A DNA stretch of 56,572 nt, taken from positions 1 through 56,572 of the forward strand of contig CAZIKF010000033.1 of the NCBI GenBank assembly GCA_964539825.1, in the 5' to 3' direction. The notes under the pieces are model-generated. The model made no database searches. It was not told where the DNA came from and was given only the letters and a program-made list of their open reading frames with translations. Positions 34,649 through 43,679 of this stretch are shown in pieces. Within the stretch, counting starts at the first letter, position 1. Each line of letters starts with the position of its first letter. The position numbers and the translations under genes are program-made. Source of the stretch: CAZIKF01 sp964539825 (GTDB lineage Bacteria; Muiribacteriota; UBA6191).

Positions 34649-35099
34649 CCCGGCTGGTCAATTTTAAATAAAACTCAATGCCCTTCTCAAAAGGACGGCG
34701 AAATCGGAATCGGGAAATCTCGTATTCTCCCGGCGATAGACGAGCCAGGATTTCCTTTTGTGGACCTTTTAATCGGTAAAAATTACTTTTCTCATCAAGT
34801 CCAAAGATCATGATCTCCTTTCTGCTGTTCTCAATTACACACAGAGAAGAGACCTCACCTTTCAGTGGTTTTAACACCTTTTTGGCTCCTTTGAGCGAGA
34901 AATGCAGTCCACGGATCACTCGCTTTGCCTGAGAGAGTGCGCTCAATTCATCAATTTTACGCGTAGAGGTTCTTGAGCCCTGGAATAGGGACTGGAAGAG
35001 AAGACCCAGAACAACCACGCAAAGCCCGGCTGAAACCATAATCTCGATGAAAGTGAATCCCCTCTGAATTCTTTGAGAATTTCTTTTACCACAATTCAT
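34602..35099 (-). CDS. gspJ: Prepilin-type minor pseudopilin GspJ-like
   Basis: 165 residues from ATG 35099, four bases after the gspI stop. The prepilin peptidase motif RG-FTFIEIMVSAG is followed by a hydrophobic helix (LCVVVLGLLFQSLF). Glu5 is present. The C-terminal beta-rich region (SRFRFRRPFEKGIEFYLKL) resembles GspJ. Assignment as J rests on position between I- and K-like genes; a type IV pilus PilW-type role is the alternative. Confidence 0.75.
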   Translation of the reverse strand: MNCGKRNSQRIQRGFTFIEIMVSAGLCVVVLGLLFQSLFQGSRTSTRKIDELSALSQAKRVIRGLHFSLKGAKKVLKPLKGEVSSLCVIENSRKEIMIFGLDEKSNFYRLKGPQKEILARLSPGEYEISRFRFRRPFEKGIEFYLKLTSRDGDPFVEFFDAFALP

Positions 35100-35103
35100 A
35101 GTT

Positions 35104-35622
35104 CTAATCCCTATAGGGTGATAAATAGGCATGTAAGACCACACTTGCAGAGGTCTGATTCTTTGAGGATTTCTGCTTTATGTCTTGGAAAGAAACCCTG
35201 ATCTCGACACGTTTGAGATCCTCATTATCCTGTTGATCAGGGACTGAATGAAACAGCACTTCACAGGTATAGGACAGTAGTTCCTGATGCAGACTTGGAT
35301 AGTCCTGAAGGGAAATACCGCCCAAAGAACCATCAAATTCTTGGAAATGGGGGGAAACTCTCAAATCACCTTTCTCAACAAGTCCCCGAACCTTGGAATT
35401 CTGTAACCCTTTCAGAGTACCGCTTTCACGAACTCTCTCCAAGAGCCGTTCGAGTATCCTTTTGGCAGCAAGGTTTGCGTAAGCCGTCTTCTTGCCTACA
35501 TTTTGTTGGTGAAGGTTTCCCGACATTAACTGGAATATGGGGAAGAATGCAGCCGAGACAATTGCAAGGGCGACAATGATTTCCAGAAATGAAAATCCCT
35601 TTCTGATGCCCGCTTTATCCAA
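35104..35622 (-). CDS. gspI: Prepilin-type minor pseudopilin GspI-like
   Basis: 172 residues from a TTG at 35622 with GGGGGAG two bases upstream. The processing site is RKG-FSFLEIIVALAIVSAAF with Glu5. The leader is short (9 residues), as in pseudopilins. The globular part ends KRVEIRVSFQD, typical of GspI strands. It is the first gene of the I-J-K set; the core secretion ATPase and secretin genes are not in the window. Confidence 0.75.
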   Translation of the reverse strand: MDKAGIRKGFSFLEIIVALAIVSAAFFPIFQLMSGNLHQQNVGKKTAYANLAAKRILERLLERVRESGTLKGLQNSKVRGLVEKGDLRVSPHFQEFDGSLGGISLQDYPSLHQELLSYTCEVLFHSVPDQQDNEDLKRVEIRVSFQDIKQKSSKNQTSASVVLHAYLSPYRD

Positions 35623-35655
35623 TGCTCCCCCTTTGAGATAAGAGAATCACAACCC

Positions 35656-35661
35656 ATTATA
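35656..35661 (-). promoter_or_regulatory. Possible -10 box (TATAAT) for the pseudopilin operon
   Basis: A perfect TATAAT lies 34 bases before the TTG start of gspI. No good -35 box is seen 16-18 bases upstream, so a regulated promoter is possible. Confidence 0.35.
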
Positions 35662-35738
35662 CCCCCCTTTATAGATTTCCCACGATCGCTTAACAGGACT
35701 CTTTGCCCACACAATAGAACTGAGGTATTTTCAAGGAC

Positions 35739-37709
35739 ATGCAGGAATTTTCAAAGGCGATCCTGGATTCAGATCCCCAGGTCAGGCGAATCGCTTTAAA
35801 TGACCTTTTGAGCTCAAGGGAGGCACAGCGTGAGGCAACTCTTGTCCAGGCGCTCTCAAAAGAGACTGATGTCCAACTCAAATATGAGATGCGCAAGGGT
35901 CTGGCAGAAATTCGCTCACTCGGGCAGGTCACGGAACCATCGGAAGCCGTTGATGATGGAAAACTGAATAAGGCATTTGAGAGTGATGATCCCGAACAGC
36001 TTCGCAGGGCATTTTATTTTGCTCTCAGACACCGGAAGCGGAGTTTTCTTCAAAAGATGGAAACTCTTTGTTCTGAATCTGATGACTCCTTTTTAAAAAA
36101 TTGTCTGATCAAGATGTACTTGCTAGAGGGAAATCAGAGCTTTTCCAAAATCCAAGTGTATTTGCACGAACCTGATCCCAGGGTGGTTTGTACTGCATTG
36201 GAAACCCTCTCTTCCCTTGGCAGCAGTTCAGCCCTGGCGTCTATTGCCTCGATGACCTCCCATGAAGACAACCGGGTTCGTTCCACAGCGATCAAGGCAC
36301 TACACGAGTTAGGGGATGAATCGGTGTTTCAGCTTTTTTCCAAAATGGTGGAGTCAGAACACTCAGCCTATAGGGATTCGGCTGCTTACTCCATAGCGGC
36401 GCTGAAACTTGATAGCGGGGTGGGATTATTAGAAAAGCTCGTGCGCGATGAAGTTGAAAGCATTAGATCCAAGGCTTTGCAGGGATTGGAAAGTCTGGCA
36501 AATGAAGGCAACGAGCGAGCAAAGGAAATTGTCTCAGCCTCTTTGCAGTTAAAACCAAAAATTTACGAAAATCTTCCCGGAAAGGCTGCGGCACCTGTAA
36601 GCAACCTTCCAGAGGCCCTCTATTCCGATGATAGTTCTCTGCGTCTCCAGGCACTAAAGAAATTGGGAGACAAAGGAGATACAGAGTCCGTACGCGCGAT
36701 TTTACAGAGATTGAAACTGGAAAAGGATCCCAAAGTGGTTTCCGCATCCCTCGCGGCTCTATCTAGAACCAGGGCTCCTGTGGAGGTGAAAGTTCGTTTT
36801 CTTATGGCTCACCTCGCTCACCAGAGTGATAGGGTCCGCGCCAACGCGCTGGAAGCGCTTTCCGGTCTATTGCCCGAAGATAGAAAGGACTTTTTCCTGG
36901 CCTATCTCAAAGATCCCAATAATCGTGTAGTGGGTAACGCGATTCTGGCGTTGGGCCAGTCCAAGAACTATACAGAAGCCTTTTCACCCTATGTTATGGA
37001 GGCATTGGAGGATCTTCTATCTTCTGATGAAAATGGGAAATTGACCGCCCTTTATTGTATAGCCTGTCTGGAGCCTGAAGAGGCTCTAGCTATGATAAAA
37101 GCTCAACTAAAGTCCACCCCCAGGCTTTCCGATAGAGCCCTTGAAATTCTTGAGCAATGGTCGCTGAATTCAGCAGGGGCAAAGGCTGTACTTGAAGAGT
37201 TTCACAAGGAATCCCAAAGCCTGGAGACTCAGTCGCTCCCCCTGGAGGAACCTGAGTCCAAGGCAAGAATTCCAGATCGGGATCAACCCAAGAAATCTAC
37301 GCGAATCTCTGCAGCCCCGCCAAAGAAAACCCGCTCAGTTCTTATACCGTGGTGGAGATCTCAGGCACTGATCCAGGTAGTCCTGATCCTGGGAGGATTC
37401 TGTCCGGCACTTCGCTGGATTTATATCCTGATTTCCAATGAAGCCAACCTGATAGTACGTATTTTGAGCTGTACAGGTCTGGTCCTATGCTCCCTGTGGA
37501 TTCTGATGGCAATTCTCCTTGACACCCTCTTACGTCAGAAGAGCATGCGAGTTTTAGAATCAATTCTTTTTTTCGATACCCTCTTTACCCTTATTTGCGG
37601 CTGTTTACTTCTCATAGAGGGAACTCCACTGGCAGGAATTCGTTATATGATCCTTGGTCTGTGTACCATTGCCTATGTACTCTACAGCTTAAAAAAGCTG
37701 AATTCCTAA
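35739..37709 (+). CDS. HEAT-repeat protein with C-terminal membrane domain
   Basis: 656 residues. Residues 1-480 are HEAT/PBS-lyase-type repeats of about 30 residues (LGDESVFQLFSKMVESEHS, DSAAYSIAALKLDSGVGLL and similar). A charged linker follows. From about residue 535 four hydrophobic segments make a membrane domain (LIQVVLILGGFCPAL through LGLCTIAYVLYSL). The HEAT solenoid would face the cytoplasm and bind protein; no enzyme motif is visible. The gene stands alone, divergent from gspI. No family name beyond the repeat. Confidence 0.82.
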   Translation: MQEFSKAILDSDPQVRRIALNDLLSSREAQREATLVQALSKETDVQLKYEMRKGLAEIRSLGQVTEPSEAVDDGKLNKAFESDDPEQLRRAFYFALRHRKRSFLQKMETLCSESDDSFLKNCLIKMYLLEGNQSFSKIQVYLHEPDPRVVCTALETLSSLGSSSALASIASMTSHEDNRVRSTAIKALHELGDESVFQLFSKMVESEHSAYRDSAAYSIAALKLDSGVGLLEKLVRDEVESIRSKALQGLESLANEGNERAKEIVSASLQLKPKIYENLPGKAAAPVSNLPEALYSDDSSLRLQALKKLGDKGDTESVRAILQRLKLEKDPKVVSASLAALSRTRAPVEVKVRFLMAHLAHQSDRVRANALEALSGLLPEDRKDFFLAYLKDPNNRVVGNAILALGQSKNYTEAFSPYVMEALEDLLSSDENGKLTALYCIACLEPEEALAMIKAQLKSTPRLSDRALEILEQWSLNSAGAKAVLEEFHKESQSLETQSLPLEEPESKARIPDRDQPKKSTRISAAPPKKTRSVLIPWWRSQALIQVVLILGGFCPALRWIYILISNEANLIVRILSCTGLVLCSLWILMAILLDTLLRQKSMRVLESILFFDTLFTLICGCLLLIEGTPLAGIRYMILGLCTIAYVLYSLKKLNS

Positions 37710-37797
37710 GATTCCAATTAACCCAAATAATTTTGCAGTCCTTGCATTCCAAGTCTTGCCATTGAAGAATGGTGAGAGCTAAACAAGGAGTTTCAAT

Positions 37798-38265
37798 ATG
37801 TTCCCGCGCCTAAATAACTTAGTTAAGTCTGTGAGCCCGATTGTCCTGAGCTGCTGCATCGGTCTAGGTTTTCCAACTGCCCTCCTTCAGGCTGGAGAGG
37901 GTACCTTTCAAGTTCCCAAGTTTCGATCTCTACCAAGTCATCAATTGGGTGGATTGGAGTATAGATTTCTAAAGAAGGGTACCGGAAAGAGTCCCCGGGT
38001 CGGTCATAAAATTGTAGCCCATTATGGTGGATGGCTCGAATCCGGGAGTGTTTTTGACAGCTCTTATTCCAGGAATGAAGCCTTTCAATTCACGCTTGGA
38101 GGCAGGGTGATCAAGGGATGGAATCTCATGCTCAATAAAATGCGCGTGGGTGATGTTGTCGTGGTTAAAATTCCGCCTTATCTCGCTTACGGAAATCGCG
38201 ATATCTCCGTAATTCCTCCTAATTCTACTCTCTATTTTCAAATTGAACTGATCGACTTTCAGTAG
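37798..38265 (+). CDS. Exported FKBP-type peptidyl-prolyl isomerase
   Basis: 155 residues with an N-terminal hydrophobic export signal (residues ~11-33). The FKBP domain is complete: AHYGGWLESGSVFDSSY, VIKGWNLMLNKMRVGD, and AYGNRDISVIPPNSTLYF. Active-site aromatics of the family are present (Tyr in HYGG, Phe-Asp, Trp in KGW). It should catalyse prolyl isomerisation of envelope proteins. It ends TAG, and the next gene starts at a TTG 14 bases on, so they may be co-transcribed. Confidence 0.93.
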   Translation: MFPRLNNLVKSVSPIVLSCCIGLGFPTALLQAGEGTFQVPKFRSLPSHQLGGLEYRFLKKGTGKSPRVGHKIVAHYGGWLESGSVFDSSYSRNEAFQFTLGGRVIKGWNLMLNKMRVGDVVVVKIPPYLAYGNRDISVIPPNSTLYFQIELIDFQ

Positions 38266-38278
38266 ACGGGAATCGTTT

Positions 38279-39352
38279 TTGAGACCTTTTCTTCTTCTTT
38301 TTTTGATTTGTACTGTTCAGAGTCAGTCCGAGCCTCCAAAAATAAAGGTCTCTCCCTGGCCTCAAGCGGATTTACTATTTAAGCAGGACCCCAGGTTTCG
38401 AGGTGGTGACGGGGCTTATTCCATCGACCTGGGTGGGGATCGTGTCCTCTGGCTGATGGGGGATAGTTTTATCGCCAAAAGCAGCGATCTTAATAGAAAG
38501 AGCTCTACCATGATTCGTAACTGTGTCGGCATTCAGCTTGGGTCCGATCCCAGTAAAGCCAAAATGCGTTTTACATGGAGAAGATCCAATTCCGCTCCGG
38601 CATCTTTCTTTCCAGAAGATGGATCGGAATGGTTTTGGCCTGGTCATGGAACCACTTTTGAAGGGAAGCTCCTCATTTTTTTGATGAGACTTCGGCATAG
38701 TGAAACAGTATTGGGTTTCCAGACTGCTGGATGGGAAGCAGTGTTAATTGACAATCCGAAGGATAAGCCCAGGTTTTGGAATCTCCAGTGGTTGGATTGT
38801 CCAAAGAATGGGTGGGAGATTCTGGTGGGTTCTGCCGGGGTTTTTGTGCACCAGAGCTATCTCTATGCTCTTAGTGTGAAAGAGTCTAAGAGGCACGAAG
38901 CCTTCCTGGTGCGCTGGCCTGCTAAGGATGCGTTTAACTCTAATCTCAGTAATCCTCAGTGGTGGGATTCCAGCAAGGAGAGCTGGACTTCCCAGGGGAA
39001 GCTTTCACGAGAGCCGAAGGCCTTGTTTCCTGATGCCCAGATTGAATTTACAATGCATTACTCTAAATTTTTCCAGGGATTTTTGCAGATTCAAACTTCA
39101 GGGTTTGGAGGAGCGAGTCTGGCCTCACGACTTTCTAAGAACCTGACGGGTCCCTGGCCAGGGAGTATGAGGTTTTATACTCCTGAGGAGGCATGGACGC
39201 CTTCAATTATGATATATGCGGGTAAAGCCCACCCGGAACTCAGCGGAGCAGGACTGGTACTGACTTACGCCACCAACTCACTCGACTTCGCTCAACTGAT
39301 GACCGACGAGAGCCTCTATTACCCTAGATTTCTAAAAATGAATTGGGAGTAA
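38279..39352 (+). CDS. Secreted protein, possible five-bladed propeller (DUF4185/DUF5005-like)
   Basis: 357 residues from TTG 38279, with a short signal peptide (RPFLLLFLICTVQSQS). FRGGDGAYSIDLGGDRVLWLMGD, split across a loop, and MIRNCVGIQLG near the start, plus FWPGHGTTFEGKLLIFL and FTMHYSKFFQGFLQIQ later, give the repeated strand pattern of DUF4185-type glycosidase-like propellers. GDSF after the LWLMGD strand is a candidate active-site region. Substrate unknown. The start codon is not certain, since no strong ribosome site is seen. Confidence 0.6.
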   Translation: MRPFLLLFLICTVQSQSEPPKIKVSPWPQADLLFKQDPRFRGGDGAYSIDLGGDRVLWLMGDSFIAKSSDLNRKSSTMIRNCVGIQLGSDPSKAKMRFTWRRSNSAPASFFPEDGSEWFWPGHGTTFEGKLLIFLMRLRHSETVLGFQTAGWEAVLIDNPKDKPRFWNLQWLDCPKNGWEILVGSAGVFVHQSYLYALSVKESKRHEAFLVRWPAKDAFNSNLSNPQWWDSSKESWTSQGKLSREPKALFPDAQIEFTMHYSKFFQGFLQIQTSGFGGASLASRLSKNLTGPWPGSMRFYTPEEAWTPSIMIYAGKAHPELSGAGLVLTYATNSLDFAQLMTDESLYYPRFLKMNWE

Positions 39353-39900
39353 ATAGATCTAGAGCATTTACATAACTAGCCTGCAGAGACTCCACAATTT
39401 CAGATTAAGTACTTCTCTATACCGAAAAGCAAACGGACTACCTGTTGTAGGTTCATGACCAAAGTAAGCTCATCCTAGATGAGCAAATGTTTTGAGCATA
39501 ACTCGTGTCTCTTTTGCAAAACGACCTGGAACTGTGACTACACCAGCACCAGGTTTAGGCTGTTTAGAGGGAAATTCAAATGAGTTTGGAAACCAGTCAC
39601 GTGACAGGTGGCGATGCTAAGCATCGAAGATGAGAAATCTTAGTTTGAGCCCCAGGGGTTTCCCCCAGAATCTTTCCTTTTCCCATCATTTTTCTTGACA
39701 GGATTTTGAAGCAAGTATTTTCCCAGATCTCAGTTTCCTTCCAGACCCTGATCCTGAGAGCCGGATTCTTAGATAGGAAGGCTGGCGAGTGCTTTCTTGA
39801 ATTTATCCTTCTAATTCTCTGATTCTCCCCTGGAAATCGCCCTGAAACCCCCATAAAAAGCGGGTGTAGAATTAGTTAAGAATAGGGAAAAGGAGCAGCA
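39353..39900. other. 548-base intergenic stretch with hairpins, no gene seen
   Basis: No convincing coding frame; a minus-strand frame at 39597-39854 has no ribosome site and an unnatural composition. It holds one copy of repeat family 2 (39417-39487), several hairpins (CGATGC/GCATCG around 39612, ACCTGG/CCAGGT around 39530-39552, GTCACGTGAC near 39596) and presumably the promoter of the HNH gene at the right end. Confidence 0.6.
39417..39487 (+). repeat. Hairpin repeat family 2, copy 1
   Basis: Shared with 53838-53909: CTATACCGAAAAGCAAACGG, a variable stem, then AGGTTCATGACCAAAGTAAG and GCTCATC-cta-GATGAGC. The last is a perfect 7-bp hairpin whose loop differs between the copies. Confidence 0.8.
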
Positions 39901-40941
39901 ATGGTTTTAAGGGTTTCTGGGCATGTATATGATGAACTTCATGAGGAAATTGTGGGTATTGTAGGAGAGCACCACAGCATAGAGGCAAGACTGATTGATC
40001 ATCTGCAAAGGGCAGAGAGAATTAAACTACCTCAACATCGAGGTCAGACTTCCTTGTTCCGCTATGTTGTGGATGAACTCGGCTATAGTGAGTCGGTGGC
40101 CTATAACCTCATCACGGTCGCGCGTAAAGCCAGGGAAATCCCTGCCATGAAGGAGGAGATTCGCAAGGGGAATTTATCGGTGTCCAAACTGCGTAAGGTT
40201 TGTCCTGTGATCAACAAGGAGAACCAGGGCAAGTGGATTGAAGATGCCAAAACCAATAACACCAGGGAGCTTGAAATGAAGGTGGCCTCTGAGAAAACCG
40301 ATCATGTGAAGAGAGCCAGTCTCAGAGCCGTGGCCAGAGATACCCTGAGACTGAGCCTGGATATCTCATCAGAATCCAGGGAGAAGTTGGAGCGACTCAA
40401 AGATGTTCTTTGCTCCAAGAGAGGAAGGGATTGCCCATTGCAGGAAGTCCTCGATTTTGCCCTTGAGACCGCAATTGAGAAACACGATCCTGTGTGTAAG
40501 GCAAAGAGAGCGAACAAACGCAGGCAGAAGAAGGCTGAGTTAGTAAAATCTCAGACAAGCTCTTCCAACTGCGATGAGCATAAGTCTGAGAAAACAAAGC
40601 ACTCTTCTCGTGGTGCCTGTCCCGTGACAGGAGAAACTAAAGAATTGGAAATGGGAAATGGTGAGGGGGAGAAATTAGCATTGCCTGGCAGGAGGGGCGG
40701 AAATCAAAGAAAACCTATCCCTGCTTCAGTTCTTCATGAAGTGCGGAAGCGAGACAGGGGGCAATGTACTTTCAAGGATATGCTGGGACGGCGATGTACC
40801 CATAGTAGATGGATTCATCTTCATCATATAGTGCCCGTCTCCCAGGGAGGAGATGACCAGGCTACCAACCTCAGGACTTTATGCTCAAACCATCACAGGA
40901 TTGTTCATGAACGGCTGGAAAAAGCCGCCTCTTGTGGGTGA
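39901..40941 (+). CDS. HNH-domain protein of a Bdellovibrio-type family
   Basis: 346 residues. The C-terminal HNH motif is clear: CTFKDMLGRRCTHSRW, LHHIVPVSQGGDD, then NLRTLCSNHHRIVHE (His-His, Asn, His). The N-terminal half (FRYVVDELGYSESVAYNL, then AREIPAMKEEIRKGNLSVSK) is the helical region shared by HNH proteins that occur in multiple copies in Bdellovibrio relatives. A basic Lys-rich linker lies between. It is probably a DNA nuclease, perhaps for prey or foreign DNA; this is inference. AAGGAG lies 6 bases before the ATG. Confidence 0.88.
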   Translation: MVLRVSGHVYDELHEEIVGIVGEHHSIEARLIDHLQRAERIKLPQHRGQTSLFRYVVDELGYSESVAYNLITVARKAREIPAMKEEIRKGNLSVSKLRKVCPVINKENQGKWIEDAKTNNTRELEMKVASEKTDHVKRASLRAVARDTLRLSLDISSESREKLERLKDVLCSKRGRDCPLQEVLDFALETAIEKHDPVCKAKRANKRRQKKAELVKSQTSSSNCDEHKSEKTKHSSRGACPVTGETKELEMGNGEGEKLALPGRRGGNQRKPIPASVLHEVRKRDRGQCTFKDMLGRRCTHSRWIHLHHIVPVSQGGDDQATNLRTLCSNHHRIVHERLEKAASCG

Positions 40942-40948
40942 ATCTATC

Positions 40949-41005
40949 TTAATCATAAGAAGCCTTCATCCTCTCCCTTAAATCCATTGAATGAGCGTTT
41001 CCCAT
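40949..41005 (-). pseudogene. IS630-type transposase N-terminal remnant
   Basis: ATG 41005, with AGGAGG 7 bases upstream, starts MGNAHSMDLRERMKASYD and stops after 18 residues. The SMDLRER sequence is the hallmark opening of IS630-family transposases (YSxDLRERVV). An 8-bp inverted repeat (ATGGCAAA/TTTGCCAT, 41004-41025) surrounds the ribosome site. Nothing else of the element remains. Confidence 0.5.
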
Positions 41006-41074
41006 GGCAAATCCTCCTTTGCCATAGAGAGCGGAAAAAACACCCAATAATTGGACACTATCTGCAAAACTGAT

Positions 41075-43519
41075 CTAGCGAAGGTCGATATAGGCGGAGA
41101 TTCGGTTTTTCTTAATTACCAGGTTCTTAATTTTTACCGCATCGGAAACTGATTGCAAGCCTGCTCCGGGTACTAACTCTGAAAGGTTCAAAACTAGCGA
41201 TGAGAGCTTGCCGGTAATGGTGGATCCTTTTGAGACCACCGATTCGACACTTATTTTCTGCTTTTTAGCTTCAGCGCGTTTCTCCCTGATCGCTTCCTTA
41301 GATAAAACCCTCTCAATAAAGGGATTGTCTTTGAGAGCCTTGTCAAATTTCGCAAGGCCATCTGGATCCTCCGGGAGATAGTCTCCTATCTGGTCATGAA
41401 TCAACTCGTTGAGCTGCTCTGATAAAAAGTAAAAAGTCTTTTCCACTCCCGTTCCGATCACCCACTTTGAAACTTTATCAAATGCCTTGTTCACGATCCC
41501 GGTAGGCAGCCATGACACATTGGGAACCTGTGGAGACCATCCGCTTCCCAACACTAGCTGTATTTCAGGTTTTACCCGAATGGAGTTGGGTTCTGTCAGC
41601 ATGGTTCTCTTGAGAAAGATCTTGGTTGTTGCGTAGGCATAACGATTGCCAATCCAGGGCCAGTTGATTTTAAAAGCCCACTTTGCGGAAATATCCAGGG
41701 TGCCGTCATGCCTGTGATAGATGTTCAAGCCCTTGAAATCATGGAGCTTGATGTATCCCTTAAGGGAAATGGTGAAATCATCAATGAGATAATCGATGGT
41801 CCAGGACTTGGAAAAAACTTTTTGGTATTTCCCAAACTGCCCTTCCAGCGCGTCCTTAACAAATTTATTGAGGCTTTGCGTGTTTGCGTGAACTTCATAG
41901 GGGCTGGTTTTTGCGGGAAGCTCTTTCTTAAACGCTCCAAGCATTAGTCGATAGCCCTGAACGACAGGGACGACCTTGATTTTTCCTCCGCTTGCGCGCC
42001 TCTCAAGAGTTGCCTGCACGTCAAAATCAATTTCTGGAAAGTTGCGATGCAGTTTCTTAAGGTTTCGTTCTAAAACCTTCCGGTCCAATCCATTCACGAG
42101 TTCGGTCTGTTTGCTTAGAAGCTTGAAGACCTCGGTAATTCCCTTTCCTTTCTTGATCTTAAACCGGGTATCTACGCTAACTTTATTTCCGTTTCCGGGA
42201 AGAAATTTTAAACGTGTTTTGACTGGCAGCACCAGGTCCGGCATCACAGCGTTGAGAGCATGAGTTAAGACAGAATTCGCGTTGGCGTTGATGTAGGCGT
42301 TAACATCGCTAAGCGAAGGATTGGAGCCAAGTTGTCCAAAACTGCCATCACTATTGGAGTTTCCAATGCCTTCCTTCAGCATGAATTTTTCATGATTGAT
42401 GAGGAATTTACGTACGCTGGAATACAGATCTTTCTGTGGGCTTTTAAGATCGCCGACCAGGTCTATTAATGATTTGACGAGACCATCGACCTGTTCTTCA
42501 TGAACCTTAACTTTGGAGTCTTTGGCCAACTGCTTCCAGTATGCTTCACCATCGTCTAATCCAGCCAGCAGGGATACTTTTCTCAAGAACGGTCCCGTCC
42601 GGATGTAATAGTATTTTTTAGATTTAGATCCGGAACGAGAATGCTTTCGAAAGGAATCCAGGATTAAGGGCGTTCTTGGATTGAAATACAAAGAGTAGGT
42701 TGCCCATCCGGCAAAAAATCCGTCATCTGCTACAAGTTGGTCCCAGCGGAAGTCTCCAGAGGGACTATTTCCGGGTACTTTATGTTTGGAAAGGTAGGTC
42801 TGGTAGGCACCGTTGCAGGACATCAGGATTAAACTGTCGAGCTTTCTGCCGCCCAGCCAGTCACGCACTTCGGTTGCGCTCAGGTAGGCCTTTGAGCCCG
42901 ACGCAGGATTTAAGAGAGAGCTTAAATGGGATGGATCTTTGAAGGCGTACTCAGAAGGGTAATAGAGTGCGACACCATTACCGGTATCGCCATGTCCATA
43001 AAAAAGAACCAGTGAGGTTTTGGGGTCCTGGATGGCCGCTTTTACGGCGCTTTTATAAGCCCTGGCGCTACTATATTTGGAAGAATAGACCCTGACGATC
43101 TGGTAGCCAATTGCACTAAGTTTATTTTCAGTTGCCCTTCCGTCAACCAGGTATTTTTTTGTGAAATTATCAATGGTTTTCTGGGTGGAAGGAATTCCTG
43201 AAAAAGCCTTTTTCATGTTGCTCGCCAGGAGTTGGGCGGTTGGAGGTATGGCGATCTTTCCGGCTCGGATGATCACCGCCTTTTTATTTGCGGCATCGGG
43301 ATTGTAGAACCTGCCTTTTTGCAGACCACTCTTGGGCGGTTCGCTCCCCGTGTCTTCTGAAAGTGTAGCGTCTGGGCTTTCCTTGTTCTCCTGCACATCC
43401 TGGCTATTGACCGGCGTGGAAAGCCCTTCCATCCCTGGTTCTTCGCCAAAAGATAGGAACACAAAACAAGAGACTACCAAAAAAACTGAGAATAGGCGTG
43501 AAAGAAAAGAGGAAGGCAT
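41075..43519 (-). CDS. Secreted caspase-fold (clan CD-like) protein
   Basis: 814 residues with a signal peptide (residues ~7-25). The N-terminal domain has the clan CD dyad layout: His176 in SLVLFYGHGDTGNG and Cys235 in SLILMSCNGAY, each after a hydrophobic strand. This matches caspase, gingipain and clostripain-type proteases. A Gly-Trp patch (FFAGWATYSLYFN) follows. The last ~450 residues have no recognised domain but contain repeated beta-type segments (KTRLKFLPGNGNKVSVDTRF). It is divergent from the TAG-interrupted gene. Catalytic specificity cannot be read. Confidence 0.78.
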   Translation of the reverse strand: MPSSFLSRLFSVFLVVSCFVFLSFGEEPGMEGLSTPVNSQDVQENKESPDATLSEDTGSEPPKSGLQKGRFYNPDAANKKAVIIRAGKIAIPPTAQLLASNMKKAFSGIPSTQKTIDNFTKKYLVDGRATENKLSAIGYQIVRVYSSKYSSARAYKSAVKAAIQDPKTSLVLFYGHGDTGNGVALYYPSEYAFKDPSHLSSLLNPASGSKAYLSATEVRDWLGGRKLDSLILMSCNGAYQTYLSKHKVPGNSPSGDFRWDQLVADDGFFAGWATYSLYFNPRTPLILDSFRKHSRSGSKSKKYYYIRTGPFLRKVSLLAGLDDGEAYWKQLAKDSKVKVHEEQVDGLVKSLIDLVGDLKSPQKDLYSSVRKFLINHEKFMLKEGIGNSNSDGSFGQLGSNPSLSDVNAYINANANSVLTHALNAVMPDLVLPVKTRLKFLPGNGNKVSVDTRFKIKKGKGITEVFKLLSKQTELVNGLDRKVLERNLKKLHRNFPEIDFDVQATLERRASGGKIKVVPVVQGYRLMLGAFKKELPAKTSPYEVHANTQSLNKFVKDALEGQFGKYQKVFSKSWTIDYLIDDFTISLKGYIKLHDFKGLNIYHRHDGTLDISAKWAFKINWPWIGNRYAYATTKIFLKRTMLTEPNSIRVKPEIQLVLGSGWSPQVPNVSWLPTGIVNKAFDKVSKWVIGTGVEKTFYFLSEQLNELIHDQIGDYLPEDPDGLAKFDKALKDNPFIERVLSKEAIREKRAEAKKQKISVESVVSKGSTITGKLSSLVLNLSELVPGAGLQSVSDAVKIKNLVIKKNRISAYIDLR

Positions 43520-43679
43520 GAATCCAACTACGGGAAAAAACTTGGAAAGGTTCCCATATAGAGAATTCTTTTGCCTTATTATTGATAAGACGACCCTGCT
43601 TTTGAAACCAATTTACAATCTTAGCGTAGAGTTCACATACGGCATTAAACCTTTGCTTACTCTGGTCAGGGAGAAATCC

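Noticed and set aside
39597..39854. 85-residue minus-strand frame
   Set aside because: Biased composition, no ribosome site, overlaps hairpins; more likely noncoding.
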